From: Agapetus fuscipes
Taxonomy: Eukaryota > Arthropoda > Insecta > Trichoptera > Glossosomatidae
Reading direction: 5' to 3'
Assembly: GCA_951799405.1 (NCBI GenBank)
Contig: OX637350.1
Location: 3,457,852 to 3,521,851 of the forward strand
DNA length: 64,000 nt
Below are positions 62,666 to 64,000 of this stretch, in pieces. The position numbers and the translations under genes are program-made. Each line of letters starts with the position of its first letter. Within the stretch, counting starts at the first letter, position 1. The notes beneath the pieces are model-generated. The model saw nothing but the letters and a program-made list of their open reading frames with translations, ran no database searches and was not told where the DNA came from.

Positions 62666-63341
62666 GCTTATTTTTCTTATATCAGAGTTGATTTCACATG
62701 CAATGTTTGTATGCGTTCTGGACCAATGTGTCTTATAAACGCTGGAAATCGATTTTGAAAATATTAAAAACAACTCTCACATAATCGAGGTTTACGTATT
62801 TTTCTTAGCTCAAATTGTCTAGAATGTGATTCTCAAGTCAATTTCATTTACAGGTCATTTATGAATCAATTATGTGAAATTACCTCTACTGTCGATAAGT
62901 CAAACAAGCCCTTAAGTGACGATATGCCTTTGGGCTGAATAAATCAAATTGAAGGCAAAGTTTTTAAGCAAAGCACGACCCAGACTTTGCTTAGCCATAA
63001 AACAAAAGTGTATTTAAGAGGCGAAACTTTTGCAAAAAAGAAATGTGACTCTTTCGGGTTTCAAGTTCGCGGTAAGTATACATACAAGTTCTGATCACTC
63101 TTGAGACCCGATGATCAAAAATTCTTCAAGTATTGATAACGTTGCGAGATGAAAAAAGTTTTTGAGATTTATTGGTATCGCATCGACTTGTAATCCGGAC
63201 AATTTCACATAACGCATGGAAGAGTATAGAAATGTTTTTGAAAAACATAATCCCTAGATTTAAAAAAATAAAATTCCGTTCAATATATTTTTAAACAATG
63301 GCACTTAATTAATATCATCAACTTACTTAATATCATTGTCG
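62666..63341. other. Unannotated, no gene seen
   Basis: No repeat or coding region recognised. Confidence 0.4.
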
Positions 63342-63498
63342 AATCTAATCTAAGTTTTGCAAAATATATGTAACATTAGAGATTCATATTAAATGCATTC
63401 CCACAAGCAGAAACGCATAATTTCGCGCTCACACATGCCGCATGTGGACCTACAATATAAAAACCCAATCTCAAATGAACATACACCCTGCAATTTTT
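63342..63498 (-). mobile_element. D-repeat 3' half
   Basis: CGAATCTAATCTAAGTTTTG to CAAATGAACATACACCCTGC; the 5' third is missing. Confidence 0.75.
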
Positions 63499-63573
63499 TT
63501 GACAACAAACAAAATCGGTGTCGATAGCTGAGCGATTGACTTTATGTTTAAACAAATTGTCATTGGATCGAAT

Positions 63574-63701
63574 CTAAAATATATTTTGTTCTTTATTTGT
63601 TGAACATAACTGTTACTCTGTCATCATTTGATAACATCTTAAATATATGGTGTTCTTTATTTGTTGAATATAACTGTTACTCTGTCATCATTTGATAACA
63701 T
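63574..63701 (+). repeat. 64-bp tandem duplication
   Basis: Two units with TTCTTTATTTGTTGAAYATA and CTGTTACTCTGTCATCATTT, differing at a few positions. The rest to 64000 shows no feature. Confidence 0.9.
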
Positions 63702-64000
63702 ATGAATATTTGATATCGTGTTTCAGTAGCATTGTTTATCCGAAATTATTTGTTGAACAGCCCACTCCACAACTGGCCGAGTATGTACAACAATAACGAA
63801 AGCAACTTCGCTAATAAATTGCTAATTTTGTGCTCATAACTGATAATTTTCATCTGAACCAATTTCAGGAATTAGCTGCGCGCCGTTTTCAATCGATTCC
63901 AATAACAAATGAGTTGTATGAAACCAAAACTGGCAAACTAGGATTCATTAAAAAAATTCAGATTAATATGTAGAAATAATGAGAGGCAACTTCTCGTCAC

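Overview
This window looks like intergenic, repeat-packed nuclear DNA from an invertebrate animal, most likely an arthropod. It is AT-rich, has no operons or ribosome binding sites, and contains tRNA-derived SINEs, non-LTR retrotransposons, a Penelope-like element, a Ty3/gypsy fragment and many short inverted-repeat elements. TAGGTAC-type words and the C-terminus of the largest reverse transcriptase recall insect (e.g. lepidopteran or hemipteran) elements, but that is from memory and no species is claimed. I see no host protein-coding gene, rRNA or functional tRNA. Almost every long ORF is transposon-derived.

Family names are local to this report. SINE-A and SINE-B are two tRNA-headed SINEs; SINE-C is a third, with a Leu/Ser-tRNA-like head. 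The D-repeat (about 250 bp) is the 3' end of an RTE-like LINE and also occurs as about 30 stand-alone copies. A CR1/Jockey-like LINE shares its 3' tail with SINE-B. G elements and Penelope-like (PLE) ends carry hammerhead-ribozyme-like cores. T, F, M, N, Q, H, J and K are inverted-repeat DNA elements; several H, J and K copies have TAA/TTA target duplications typical of PIF/Harbinger MITEs.

Layout. 1-10 kb: SINE and D fragments, M elements, a 194-bp PLE end inserted in a SINE-A, a composite SINE. 10.7-12.4 kb: a 1.7-kb inverted-repeat element (T) with internal repeats of its own termini. 12.9-13.9 kb: F element with tandem sub-repeats and a 143-bp hammerhead-like insertion. 19.4-21.5 kb: RTE-like LINE interrupted by a CR1-like LINE. 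22.7-30 kb: SINE-A copies broken by MITEs and by SINE-B. 31.4-33.2 kb: 3' part of a Ty3/gypsy element with its LTR. 34-35 kb: PLE with GIY-YIG endonuclease and hammerhead-like 3' end. 39.5-41.7 kb: two tandem arrays (about 490 bp and 431 bp). 48.6-48.8 kb: perfect 50-bp inverted repeat around the best hammerhead-like fold. 49-52 kb: the longest coding region, an 866-codon RTE-like ORF2 inserted in a D-repeat. 52-64 kb: further SINEs, MITEs and LINE tails.

How the parts work together: the autonomous elements (RTE-like and CR1-like LINEs, PLE) provide reverse transcriptase; the D-repeat and SINE-B carry their 3' ends and are probably mobilised by them. Nested insertions with target-site duplications give a relative age order. 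The points most worth a second look are the hammerhead-like elements, the shared TTA insertion site of three MITEs inside SINE-A, the fused SINE-B/SINE-A family, and the T-element.
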